Below, in pieces: positions 1 to 12,592 of a stretch of DNA of 64,000 bases. The DNA is from Gigaspora margarita (lineage: Eukaryota > Glomeromycota > Glomeromycetes > Diversisporales > Gigasporaceae), in contig WTPW01000025.1 in the NCBI GenBank assembly GCA_009809945.1, positions 124,026-188,025 of the forward strand, in the 5' to 3' direction. The position numbers and the translations under genes were made by a program. The notes beneath the pieces were generated by a model, which saw nothing but the letters and a program-made list of their open reading frames with translations, had not been told where the DNA came from and did not search any database. Positions within the stretch are counted from its first letter, which is position 1. Every line of letters starts with the position of its first letter.

Positions 1-640
1 TCGGGGTACTCTATTGACACTTTGAACAATAGACCTGTATTTGGTAAATATATGACTCATATCAGTTGGGTTGTAAAACCTATTACCTTGGTTTTACCAT
101 CTTAAATTGGAGCTTTACAGTATAATAATGTTAATATTATACTACAAATCCAGGGAAATGAAGAAATAAAAACCTGTTTGGCAAGTCCCAAGTTAGAAGG
201 TAATAGTAATGATTTATATTAGCACTACCAGAAAAAGTAGGTAGCCAGAATTAGTAAAAGCAAACAGCTTTGTTACTAAATTATATTTAGAAATAGAATA
301 GAACACAGAAGGATAATAGTAGGCAGTAGGTATAGGGTAAAGTAGATCCTAAATCTGTGATTATCTAAAAGGGTTGTGGTTCTACAATATTTGCTTATAT
401 ATGTAGTACATCAGATAGTGAGAGGAGGATTATAAAACAAAGGGTTTAAATAGACAATTTTCATAGTTGGGTTGTAGGTATAGTAGCTAGTATAGAACCT
501 TTGGGTGGACTACTTAAATTAGGTACCAAAAGTGCACATGTGGTTAATTGTATTCTTATTCATTTAACAAATATTATATCACTATATCTCATAATAAAAT
601 CTAGGCCATAGTGCCTGGCCTCTAAACTAAAAAAAAACTA
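1..640 (+). repeat. Decayed copy of the 1-kb SINE family (SINE-1), 5' end cut by window edge
   Basis: From about base 60 to the A-run at 629-637 the sequence aligns by eye with the SINE at 24788-25813. For example, 440-570 matches 25587-25715, with the shared word GGTTTAAATAG and the same order of blocks up to the A-rich tail. Differences are mostly C-to-T or G-to-A, and CpG sites in the 24.8-kb copy read TG or CA here. It is therefore an older, mutated copy. It has no coding potential. Confidence 0.7.
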
Positions 641-2399
641 GTATTTTTTTAAGCTAAATAACAACTTTACTTAAAAGCTCAAAGTTAATTAAGATAATAA
701 AATTCTGTTAAAATTCTGGGGTTTTTTAACAGCTTATAGTGCTTTGTATCACAGTAAATTTGCTAATTTTTATATTCTCTTCTTTGATTTCAAGTATCTT
801 GGAATCCACTAGGACGATTTTAATAATTTAACTACCATTTGAATCAGAAAAATAAGCTCTACAACTTTCAAATAGAAGCCAAGGAAGGTTACTTATTAGT
901 TTTTAGGGTTAGTATTATGTTATTGTTAGTAAGATTAGAGTTAGAATTAGGTTATTATTTTGAATACTAAAAATAGAATATCTTGCATATGCATAGTGGA
1001 AATAGCAAAATACCATAGTGAAAATAGTAATTTCCTATATTTTATTTTTGTAGAAGGATATAAAAGATAATAGTTACTATAATAAATAGTTTGTTATTGA
1101 AGCATTTAACAATAAAGAAAAAAAAGACAATATAAAGTGATAATAAAAAATTAGAAAATATAACTATTATATCAAATATTTTTTTATAATTTTGTTTATA
1201 TACCAATATAAAAGAGCTCTGGTTATATATTTATAGTATAAAAGCAATAATAAATATAAAGCTAACAAATTAAATAGTTAAATAGAAATTAGAATATCAT
1301 ATTGAATCTGGAAGAAATATAAAAAGTCTTTTGAAATAATTTAAAAATAAAAAATTAGCTTTTAATATAAGTATTATTATATATATTAAAATTCTAATAA
1401 TTGTAATAATAACTATTGTCTTATATCTATTATTAGTTTAGAAATGTTATATATCATTGAATGCTCCAATAATTCAACTCTAAAAAAAAATATTTAAAAA
1501 TATTGAATATAAAAAAATTAATAAAAGATATTATTTGAATTAGTTAACTAATTTTTTATATAATAATATTATTAACAATAATTATAAATTCTTTGTTCAC
1601 TTGATAATAATTTATAACATATTAAGTTAAAATTTTATTATAAAGCTTTAGTAAAATTATAAGTATTTTTATATAAAAAGTATTTTAAAAATTATATATA
1701 AAATAATAACTGTTATATATTTATGAAAGAATTTTATAGTAAACCTTAGTTTTATTGCCCAATATCAATATTAGCAAAGGCCAATATATGCAAATTATTT
1801 ATATAAAATACTTAATTAATTAAATTTTAAACTAAATAAAATAATTTTTTCTTTTTTATATATAAGATTTATTTGTTTTTATTTTTTGATAATCTATAAT
1901 TTATTAATTATTATATTAAAAGAATCAAAATATACAAAATTAATGCTAAAAAAACAGTATAATGAAAAAAGTAGTCTTCAAATTGGATAGAGATCATTAT
2001 ATTGATTTAAAATTAGGAATACAATTTAGATCTAATAATTGTAAACTCTATATTATAGAAATTATAAAAAAAATCTCTAGAATTTTAAAAAGATATTGGA
2101 GCTTGTAAAGATTCTTAAAGTTTGTTAATAATTTAGTTGAAAAGTATAGCAAATGAATAGACAAAAGTATTATTTATAATATTATAATTAATTAGAATAT
2201 ATTATATTTATATATATAGTTGGTATAATTAAAATTTTATTATTAGGTTTTTAAATTATAATTAATAACTTATTTTATAATTTTAACAGAAATGTTTAAT
2301 ATATCTATATTTTTCTAATATTTACGGATAAAAGGTACATAGATTACTTTTATATGGTTTTTTGAAATTTTTATATAAAATTGACATATGCTGTTATAG
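641..2399. other. AT-rich sequence, no gene recognised
   Basis: Long A and T runs with stops in all frames and almost no CpG. A degenerate TTAGGG-like patch lies at 905-960. Around 800-840 there is a short stretch resembling the module found in the elements at 5602-6494 (an ACGATTTT word followed by TTTAACTACCA). Nothing else is recognised. Confidence 0.6.
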
Positions 2400-2400
2400 A

Positions 2401-2624
2401 ATGAGTTTTATTAGTTTTGTGAGTTTTATGAGTTTTATGAGTTTTGTGAGTTTTATGAGTTTTATAAGTTTTATGAGTTTTGTGAGTTTTATATGTTTTG
2501 TGAGTTTTATGATTTTGTGAGTTTTATGAGTTTTATTAGTTTATGAGTTTTATGAGTTTTGTGAGTTTTATGAGTTTTATTAGTTTTGAGAGTTTTATTA
2601 GTTTTATGAGTTTTATTAGTTTTC
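2401..2624. repeat. 9-bp minisatellite
   Basis: About 25 near-tandem copies of GAGTTTTAT, alternating with GAGTTTTGT, with a few units shortened or substituted (ATTAG variants). Read on the plus strand it would give an alternating Ser-Phe-Met/Val peptide, but no gene context supports coding. Confidence 0.95.
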
Positions 2625-4410
2625 TAAAAGATATATAAACCCTAACCATTTAACATTTGACCCTCTTGCAAGATAGACTCAGATTCTTCTCCTCCTCTTC
2701 TAATGTTTACAAATAAATATCCTCTCTATATTATTTCCTATTATTATTAATAAAATATACTTAACCCAATAAATATCCTCTTGCTTTTTGAAAATATATA
2801 CTGAACCTCTCTAGTGAAGTAATATTCTACTTGCACACTGCTTCACATCTTCTCTGACCCTTATAAGATCCCTATCACTGTGTGTTGTATTGCAAGTACT
2901 ATATTGAAGGCTATAGTCACTTGTAACAATGCTACTAATAAACTTTTTTAAATTATATCTAATTTTTATTAAAATTTTATTAAATATAAATAAAACAATT
3001 TCTATTATAGGAAAATTTTGAACTATTATTATATTTTAAATAAATACACTTGTATATATTATAAAACGTTTTTGGATTAGCCCAAAATGTTTGGGGTTAC
3101 ATAAAATCGCTAATTCTAATTGGTCAATTTTATAAATCTACAAGTTAGTTTTATTACTAAATTTTAATATTCAAAAATTTATATTTCACTGAGTTTTAAA
3201 CCAATTTTAATGACTTTACTATTATTAGAATCAGAAAAACTGCTCAATAAACTTTTATTAAAATTAAAATTAGTTTACTTAATATAATTTTTCAGTTTTG
3301 CTAAATTACACTGCTGGTACTCAATATCACAATGATTTTTACTAATTAAACAAAGATTAGATGTAATATTAAATTTTGTTGTTTTGCTATTTTTTTTAAA
3401 AATACCTTCTTACTCAAAATTTTATTTATAAAACACACTGTTTTTTTAAAAAAAAAACTTCTATAAAATTTACTATATAGGATCTTTGCCTTAAAAATAG
3501 AGTTCCAAAGTTTTTAAACCAAATTAAGATTTGCTAAATCTTAATTTATAAAACATAAAGCTTATTTTGTACAAATTTTATAACTAGTTAACTTAATATT
3601 AAAATGAGTTATAGAAGTCTGGAAATTTGACAGAAAATTTTTTTAAATATCTAAAAATAAAATGGTAATGATTGACCATAGTAGATATTATCAATTTTGC
3701 ATAGGCATTGTTAAAATATATCAATTTTTATTCAATAATAAAAATTTTTGTAAAGATTATATCTAAAATTAGTAAAAAATAAAGTTTGTATTGTTTGGGT
3801 TATACAATCTTTATTTACTATTTATTTAAAAAAATTATAGTACCATATGAACTTTTTCAGACAAAGACTCTATATACTATACCTTATCTTAACTCCTAAC
3901 TATTAACTGTTAACTCTAATTTAACATTTATCGATTTTACTTTTTTGTTTATTTTATTGATATTGATCATTATGATATACTGCATACTAGTGTTGAGCAC
4001 CAGTGGTTTAATTTAGTGTTATCATAATTTTTTATAAAATTAAACATAAAAAAAATTTACTATTAAGTTTATATATAATTTTAAAATAGTACTCTCTATT
4101 CTTAATAATTAATTCGTGATTTGCATAAGAACTAGTAATCTGCAATAATAAAAATGAAGTTACATATAGAATTATAATTTTATTCTGAATTTCCAATATA
4201 TGAAAAGAAAAATTTTTTTAATATACTTGTATTATTTTCTTTTTATATACTAATGCCTAAATAATATAAAAGGTAATTTAATAATTTTCATTTGAATAAT
4301 ATCAAGGAAAGCATGCTGTCCTACTATAAAACTATAAAACAATCATATACATTATTTCAAAATCAGGCCTTTTAAAAATAGTATGCACAGCTTGTTTATA
4401 AGGCAGGCTC
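2625..4410. other. AT-rich sequence, no gene recognised
   Basis: A slightly less AT-rich patch at 2640-2930, with pyrimidine runs, then uniform AT-rich sequence. No open frame of interest and no clear element ends were found. Confidence 0.6.
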
Positions 4411-4576
4411 CCAAAATATACATAGATAGGTCAGGTATTAGTTTGCTTATTTTTGAAGATTTTTATACAAATCTTTTCTATTTTAGTAATTTTTTGTTTA
4501 TTTTTAAAGTTTTTTTGCAGATCTTTCTATTTAGTAATTTTATAATTAACCTGACCTATCTATGTATATTTTGAGG
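4411..4576. mobile_element. MITE family A, copy 1
   Basis: A 166-bp element with inverted ends that both read ATACATAGATAGGTCAGG inward. A second copy lies at 26789-26956 in the opposite orientation and matches along its whole length, including the interior. The small open frame across it is an accident of the element. No clear target duplication was found. Confidence 0.85.
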
Positions 4577-5601
4577 TCATTTTAAAGCATTTTCACATCT
4601 ATAATATCAACAGGTTTTATTAAAATAAAGTCATAGCTGTACTCAGAATACTGTGCAGATATTCTAAATAATGCATATCAGTATGTATTATCTCATAGTT
4701 TTATAGTATATATTAAATTATATTATCTATACAATCGATGCTTAAAAACTTCTGCAAGTTCTTTATTTATTTAGATAAGTACTGCATGCATACTATTTCG
4801 AGTACTCCCATATGAATATGTTTATACAATAGGTATTTAATTCTATTAAAGCTTGTAGATTTTGTTTATGTACATATAAATAAGCTTTGTTTTAAGTCTA
4901 TTTTAAGAGTTTTCAAAGTAATGTGCATAGGTATTATTTTTTGAAAATTTGTTTTAAAATAATGCCAATGGACATTACTTTACAAAAAAAAAAAAATAAC
5001 TAGTGAATAAAGTTATAAAAATCTGGGGTAATATTTGATTATTTATAAATAATAAATTAGCTTTAAAGTCATATTTTTATTTTTATTGTATTGTAAAATA
5101 AAACTTATTGCTATCAAAGTCTAATAAAATAATCTAGTTGTAATATCAAAAAGAATTTAATCAAACAATTAAAAAATATTTTATAATTACATTGCTTGCT
5201 TAAAGTTTTTTAATAAACTCAAATCAGTTGTAAATTTTTTTTTGAACATGTTCTGGTTAACTTAATAGTATGTTAATATATAAAGTTATATTTGTATCAC
5301 AGAACAAAATTATACAAAATTTACATTTGGGCCGCATACTAAACATTGGTAGATTTCTTGTCCAATTAATAATAATGTAACAACAAAGTACCTATATCCA
5401 GTTTGTCTTAGTATAAAAACTTTAACTACAATAAATCAGTATAATTTTATAATTACAGTAGTTCAAGATGGCTTTGAGCCCAGATATTTATATATATCTG
5501 AAGCATTGCAAAATAATGTATATAAAAGTTTATCAAAAGCAGTTACTTCTACATTTCAACAAGCTTTTTCTGAAAAACTAAATTAGGCAGTCTTTGAGTT
5601 A
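4577..5601. other. AT-rich sequence, no gene recognised
   Basis: Stops in all frames and no repeat pairs that I could match. Contains a poly-A run near 4985. Confidence 0.55.
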
Positions 5602-6494
5602 GGGGACTTCCAGAAATTACATAATTTTTTGGTGGGTGGGTAGGGTTCTGAAAATATCAGGTTACAATTATAATTCTAGTCAAATTTTTATAATTTTGGC
5701 CATAGGTATAAAATTATAAAAATTATCAATAACTATTGCTCTACTGGGCCAATTTAGATAATTTAACTACTAAAATGTTCATCTAACTTAGACGATTCTA
5801 ATAAGTCCAAAATCGTTAAAATCTAATTACAGGGTTCCAAGACATTCAACTTTTATGTAATTTTAATAGTGATTTTTTAGAATCACTGAGTAAATTTTTT
5901 AATATTGAATACTTTTGTTCTACTGGCCCATTTTGGATAATTTAACTACCAAAATGTTCATCTCAGTGAGACGATTCTAACAAGCCCAAAATTGCTAAAT
6001 TCTAATCACAGAATTCCAAAATCATAAAGATTTGTATTGTAAGACAAAAATAAAATCTTTATCGATTTTGGAATCTTGTAATTAGAATTTAGTGATTTTG
6101 GGCTTGTTAGAATCGATTACTGAGACAAACTTTTTGGTAGTTAAATCATCCAAAATGGGCCAGTGGATCAAAAGTTATTCAATCTTAAAGAAATTTCTTA
6201 GTGATTCTAAAAAATAACTATTAAAATTACATAAAAGTTGAACGATCTTGGGATCCTGTAATTAGATTTTAATGATTTTGAGCTTGTTAGAATCGTCTCA
6301 GTGAGATGAACATTTGATAGTCAAATCATCTAAATTGGTCCAGTTGAGCAATAATTATTATCCATTTTATAAATTAAAGCATATGAATAAATTTTAAAAA
6401 ATATAAAATTTGATTGGCTAATAGAGTATCAGGTGTGGGAATGTAGAGTGAAATTTATTAGTAACAAAATATTATATAATTTCTGGATGTCCCC
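5602..6494. mobile_element. TA-flanked foldback element carrying four copies of the palindromic module
   Basis: Ends are GGGGACTTCCAGAAATTA on the left and a near-complement on the right, each bordered by TA, as in Tc1/mariner-type insertions. The interior is a long, partly decayed inverted repeat centred near 6045. It holds a ~105-bp module twice forward (about 5735-5835 and 5925-6025) and twice reversed (about 6060-6180 and 6250-6350). Modules share the words TAATTTAACTACCA, AAAATGTTCATCTCA and GAGACGATTCTAA. No transposase remains. Confidence 0.75.
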
Positions 6495-7519
6495 TAATGG
6501 GATTTGACAATCCAGAAATATGTAAAATATTACTTACTAATATTTATTTTTATCCTTATTCTTTTAAAATTGGAACTAATATAAATTTTGTTATTTTTGA
6601 AATTGGTAAATCTAACAATCCTGATTGAAAATATGATAAAAAAGGATACCAAAGCTCTTTTGTGTATAACTTCACAAAACTTAAGCATTATTTTTCAGGA
6701 AATTAGTAATAAAAAAGCAATTGTTAAAATATATCAAAAATTTCAAGAAGTATATGCTTTTTGTAATACTAACCCTAAAACAGTTTGGAATTAAATTGGT
6801 ATACTACTACAATTTATAGTAAACACACTATTTGGACTTGAATACAAACAAACAAAATCAGAAATAAATAAAGAACAAACACTCACATGTATAGTAGAAG
6901 ATTGGCAAAATAAACTGATAATGAACAAACTTTTTAATTATTATTTAAAAATTTTATCATTGTATCTATAGAATAGAGAAATTTTTATTAGCTGGCAAAA
7001 TCAAGAAAGTAATATTATTGAACTAGCAATCCACTAAAAAAAACATACCCACCAGGTTATACCATTAAAGATCACAAATTGCATGCATAGAAAACCTTAT
7101 TACAGTTGTACTAATATAACACTTTTTGAAAATGATTCTGCAGTAAACCCTAAAAAGTAATAATAATAAACATACATACCTGTTACTCCTACACATATAT
7201 TTTCTTGTAAGCTATACTTTAAAAATGTTTGAAAATCAAGTATTAATTTATATTCATGCATCCATGTATAATATTACCCTACTTAGACATTTAAAAAACT
7301 ATTATATTCATATAATGTACCTTTTGGAGTATACATCAGAGAATTATAACTCAGGTGCCTGAAAGCCATTTTTCTAAAAAAACATAATCCTGATAAAATC
7401 AGAATTATGTTTTTTTAGGAGAATGGTTTTAAAAAATTACATTAGAACCTGAAGAACATGGTATAGATATATATGCATAATTCTAACTTACATATATGTA
7501 GTTTGAATTTTGGACTCAT
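6495..7519. other. AT-rich sequence with a strong hairpin, no gene recognised
   Basis: Holds a 68-codon open frame at 6588-6794 that I do not recognise; it could be a relic of the transposon gene just downstream. A strong stem-loop lies at 7366-7426 with arms of about 28 bases and a loop of about 5. Low confidence for any function. Confidence 0.45.
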
Positions 7520-9330
7520 TCGAAAGATTCAGCAAAAGATCAAGCCATATTAAGGCTGCTATACAAATGTGGATATCTTTAAACTATTCCAAAAAGTTAT
7601 GAAAATATTAAGGTCAATTTTGGAATACATTTTATGATACCTTAGATTGTAATATTCATGGAACTAATAGAAAAAGAAGAATACTATCTATAATTGCTGA
7701 TAAACTTCCCTATGATATAATTAAAGAAAAATTACCTGTTAGTATTTGAAAAGTCATATTAATATAAGTATTGCTAAGAAAAATGGCTGTTCAAACTTTC
7801 AATTATATTTTGTACTGGACACAATTTATCTAATCTAGTAGAAATATGTCTGGTAAAAAATATAATTTAAAGTCCAAATAGTTATTTTCTTTTGGCAATA
7901 CTTATAAAAATACTTGAACAAAAATTTAAGTAACCAAATTATTTATCTTAGGTTTCAAATTATTTAATTACTAAGGCATGTCACTATGCATACCTTAATA
8001 GTCCAGGAGGGATCCAATTAGAAAAGCCTAAACTTACTCAAAAAAAGTTAGCACCTGAAAAAAAAGAACAGATTGAGTTTTTTTTCAAAATAAAGTAATG
8101 TAGTTATGAGTTCTTATAAGCAAATAGTGCTATTGGATTACCTGTACACTATTTAAAAGATAATAAAAAGGCATTGTGGTAACAATTTTGTGAAGAATAT
8201 AGTGCTAAAAGAACAACATTTTACAAATATTTAGAAGGTGGTCAATATATATAAGGAAGACTTAGATGGTCTTTGCTCAATATATAATATGTATAGGTAT
8301 GAAACATTTATGAACTTCAAAAATTAATACAATACCATACAGACTTGGATTATCAGGTAAACTTGCAAATTATTAAAATTATATTTTTTCAAAGACTCAA
8401 TATATCGAATGCTATTTGACATACTATTCAATTTATCAAGTGATTTCACGAACATGCATGTCCACAAAATCACATGAGGGCCTCAAACAGCATTCAAGAT
8501 ATGTTAGTTGGTGTCAACTTTGAATTTTATTACCTTTTATTAAACTAACTGATAAAATGAATAACAATAAGGTGTGATTGTTAACCAAATGTAGTAACTT
8601 GCAAAGATATTTAAAAAAAGATTATGAAACAAGTTAAAAGTTGATTTTTCTGGTTATACAAAACATAATACCTGTATTAATCATTGTATACTTTATGCTT
8701 TTGGAACTTGTTTAGAACCTTATGATCTAACCTGTAATCACTATAGAGCTTTTTTAATCTATTTAGACAAATTCAAGAACATGTACTATCTGATCTCCAT
8801 ATAGAATTAAAAGAGTTACAAGAATATTATTATATTATTTAGCACATCAAACTAGAAAGGTGTATTTAAATACACAATTATATGCCCATTTAGATGAGCT
8901 TGATGAAAAAGGTGCTATTATTATCATAGACTACAAAATGAAAATTTACCTAAAAGCTCATGTGAAACAAAACAAGATTTCTTTGGAAAAAGGATAAATA
9001 TTGTATTCAGTATTAATATATACTCGCCTGTCTAATAACAATAATTTGCAAGCTTGTGCTTTCGATCATTGGTTAACAGATTTGCATCAAGATGCTTGGT
9101 TCACAGCTTCTTCATTGCATGCTGCAATAACTAACTTTAATCCTCAACCAGAATAGATTACTTTTTTATCAGATAACAGGCCACACTATCATAATGCAGA
9201 TCTAATGGTAATCATAGAAAAATGGAAAGAATAGTATAATATTCATGTTAGAAAATGGACTTTTCTTGAAGCAGGAGAAGCTAAAATGACAATTGATTCT
9301 CATCATGTGCTTCTAATCTTCTATTTAATC
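7520..9330 (+). pseudogene. Broken transposase-like gene (DDE-type candidate)
   Basis: Hand translation in three frames gives one continuous but frameshifted protein. Blocks seen in order include TNRKRRILSIIADKLPYDII (7659-7718), TKACHYAYLNSPGG (about 7970), CINHCILYAFGTCLEPYDLT (about 8675), LAHQTRKVYLNTQLY (about 8840), IIIDYKMKI (about 8925), FDHWLTDLHQDAWFTASSLH (about 9062-9121), SDNRPHYHN (about 9169) and TFLEAGEAKMTIDSHH (about 9260-9307). Acidic residues in IDYKM and SDN and the Glu of the GEAK block look like a DDE triad, but this is inference. I recall near-identical proteins in Glomeromycotina sets (unverified). Several frameshifts and in-frame stops show it is dead. No terminal repeats were found. 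Confidence 0.7.
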
Positions 9331-10404
9331 AATATAATCATGTAATTACAATCTTGGTCTTACTAATTTTTACTCTGTTAAAAATAGTATTATAAATAAC
9401 AAACTGAGTTATTAGACCAAACATTTATTAACAGTTGTTATAATGCTATTTTAGAAACAGATTAGTAAACCTCTCTTCTAATTATCCTTTTAAATCATAG
9501 CATCTATTAAATTTTTAATTTCTTTGTATATATATGCATAAACTAAGAATAATTTTAATGTACTTTTAATTTTAATTTTATATTAAATCTTTTTAAGGAA
9601 TTTAAAGTTGAATAGACAGTATCTAAAACAATAAAATTGAAGAAATAATATAACTAGACTTGAAGAAAGTTGATAAATATTTTTTTAAGAATAGTATTGA
9701 GGAACTGTAAATATATTTGTTATTCAAGTTCTATATAACAACTTCTACTTTCTTTGTTTAGTTATTTGAGCATTGTACTATTAAATTCATATGATTTTAA
9801 TAGTAAAATACCTAAATACATAAGTACTATATATTGTGCAATTTTATATTTTTACTTTAGCATTGAATATTTTATATTTATAATTTATAGTATTGTCACA
9901 GTCTGATTTGTGACCCAGGATTTTGTAATGCTAATCAGGATCTGAGAATAATATAATGCATGCATAAAATTAGCAATAGTGTTATTTGTTAGATTGATAG
10001 TCATACAATGTAAATATATAGTATATAAATATATAGGGGTATAAATACAAATGTAAAATAATAATCAGTTAAGAACAATTTAATAAAAACAAACAGAACT
10101 TTGGCTTTGGGTAAATAATAAACTTACCAATATACTAAGTGATATCACAGTAAGATGATAAATTAGTAGAGTGCCTACATAATATACCAGTATGGAACAT
10201 TAGCCAGGCAGGTTAAATAGAAGGAGAAAGTAGTTAAAGACCCTGCATACTAATTACAACCATGACAGTATTATTAAAATGCTACAAATATATAAGCAAA
10301 ATTTATATAAATTTATTAGCAAAAGAACTAATTTATCAACTAATTATTAATTAAAAGATTCAAAGTAATATTAGGTGGTTTGTCAGCTTTTGGAAGTTAA
10401 AGTA
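9331..10404. other. AT-rich sequence, no gene recognised
   Basis: Probably the 3' non-coding part of the preceding transposon, followed by anonymous AT-rich sequence. No element ends were identified. Confidence 0.5.
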
Positions 10405-11340
10405 TCCCTTAAACCGTCTTAAATTCAGGGCAAATTTGCCCTGAATTTGTCTATAAAAATGTTTCTGAATTATTTTTTTAAAAAATTTATATATTTTAAT
10501 AAAATGGTTTTAAATAAATATTTAAGAATAAAAAATGAATTTTTGTAACATTTATTTTTAAATTATAAGACAATAAATTTAAGATATATATAAATTGAAC
10601 ATATACAAAGTTAAAGTTTTTTTTTAATTAAACAAATAATTTACAATTTCTTAATAAACTTCACAATTATTAGATTTAGATCTATTATTTTTAACATAAT
10701 ATTGTAAATTATATTAAAGGTGATAATTTTTTACTAATTTAGCGCACATTTTAATATAGTATCATTGAAAAAATAAATATAGAATAGATCTACATAGATT
10801 TATAAATATGATAATTTTTACAAATTTTATAATATCTCATGATATAATGATCAGAATTTGATAATTTTGATACCATTCGAATCGTCTCATCGAGACGAAT
10901 CGAATGGTGCCAAAATTGTCTAATTATGATCACTATAACACGATATATTGAGCTTTGAATAATTTTTATATAAGCTTGTCGATTTTGATAACTAGTGATT
11001 GGAATTTGATGATTTTGGTACCATTCGATTCGCCTTTATGAGACGATTCGAATGGTACCAAATCGTCAAATTCTGACCACTAGATCGTGAGATATCTGCA
11101 ACAAGAAAATTTGTGGCACGGCTTTATACTGTATAGGGCTGCACTACAAATCATTTTTGTGATTATCTCACGATCCAGTGATTAGATTTTGACGATTTTG
11201 GTACCATTCAAACCATCTCATCAAGACGAAATGAATGGTACTAAAATCATTAAATCCCAGTCTTTTTTATCGAAATACTCAAGTTTACATACTTAAAAAA
11301 AAATTTCAGGGCAAATTTGCAGGAGAAACGGTTTAAGGGA
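10405..11340. mobile_element. TA-flanked non-autonomous element with three ~105-bp palindromes
   Basis: A 936-bp element with 13-bp perfect inverted ends TCCCTTAAACCGT, followed inside by CAGGGCAAATTTGC at both ends, and bordered by TA. The interior holds three palindromic modules, at about 10831-10948, 10991-11095 and 11161-11265. Each is centred on a sequence like CGTCTCATCGAGACG and flanked by GGTACCATTCGAAT-type arms; the outer arms read like GATCGTGAGATAT. No coding sequence is present. The TA target and TIR fit Tc1/mariner-type MITEs. Confidence 0.85.
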
Positions 11341-12592
11341 TAATATTATTTGTAGCTTTTCTTAAAGCATTCATAGGTAATACTTCTATTGTTTAATTTG
11401 TTAAGAATCATTTGTAAGAATATTAAATAGCTTAAAAACATTAGAATCATAAAATTATCTACATATAGAGCAGTATGTTTCTTTTAATTCAATGGAATTT
11501 TTTTATTTCAAGATTAATATTTTCTAAAATAAAATAAAAAAATATAAAAAAATTAACTATGAACTTTTTCTATAAAATAATATACCCATTTTGTACGGAA
11601 TTTGTGAGTACAGTTGTCATCCCATATAATCACCTCACAAACTCTATATAATCACGCCAAAATATGTTAAAAAAATTATAGTAAACATTCAAAAAAATTA
11701 AAATTTTATAGCTTAAAAGTCTTTTTTAATTATATTAATAAATAGATTTTAAGTATTTGTACACTAGTGTATAAACTTATGAAACTCAAAATTTTACTTA
11801 TGAAACCACTCTTCGGACTCTAACCAAAAATATTTCTTGCAAAATTTTATTATAAACAATAACTTCTTCCAATCCCAAAGCTGATTCTTACCCTAACTTT
11901 AAATCGAGTTTAATTTTTGTCTATAATTTATACATATATTATGCGGATTTGCAAATCAATTAATTAGTACCCATGTACATACACGTAGTGTACAAATAGT
12001 TTTTTCCTTTAAAGTATATACTTTAAATAAAAATATATATATATAGTCAAGCTCTCTATAGATACATTCAATATTTTCGCATTTATTATAATTACACTAA
12101 TTTTTAAACCAATTTATATAAAACATATAACATTTAACTTCTATATAAGCACAATTTTTATAATTAATGAAAAAACCAAATAATTATAGAGATTTGTTGA
12201 ATACAATTAAAATTAATAATAATTAAGATTTATTAAAAAATTTAAATTGTTAAAAATTTTAATGGGCTAATTTGCATATTAGACTGATTAAGAGCACTAA
12301 AGGAATATATACACGTGTACTATCCTATAAAATAGATTAGTAATATAAAACATTAATAGCATAAGCTTTTAAAATTTATAAGAAATTAAAACATAGTATT
12401 ACATCTAAGATTATTAAATATAATGTTATATTTAAATTATAAATTTAGGATTAAATATTTATTATATAATTAATTTTATATAAAATATTTGCCTTGCGAA
12501 TAATTTTGATTAATCAATGATATTTTTGCAGAATTTTTTACATAACTCATAATAAAATTATGATAATTCGCATACTATATGTTATTGGAATA
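11341..12592. other. AT-rich sequence with a dispersed repeat
   Basis: Bases 11770-11930 match 19700-19860 in the same orientation, with the shared word AATATTTCTTGCAAAATTTT or near variants in similar spacing, so a dispersed repeat of at least 150 bp occurs here. The rest is anonymous. Confidence 0.5.

Noticed and set aside
2401..2624. Ser-Phe-Met repeat peptide
   Set aside because: Minisatellite translation without start context or neighbouring gene signals.
2401..2640. CRISPR-like array
   Set aside because: The 9-bp repeats are contiguous without unique spacers, and the window is eukaryotic.
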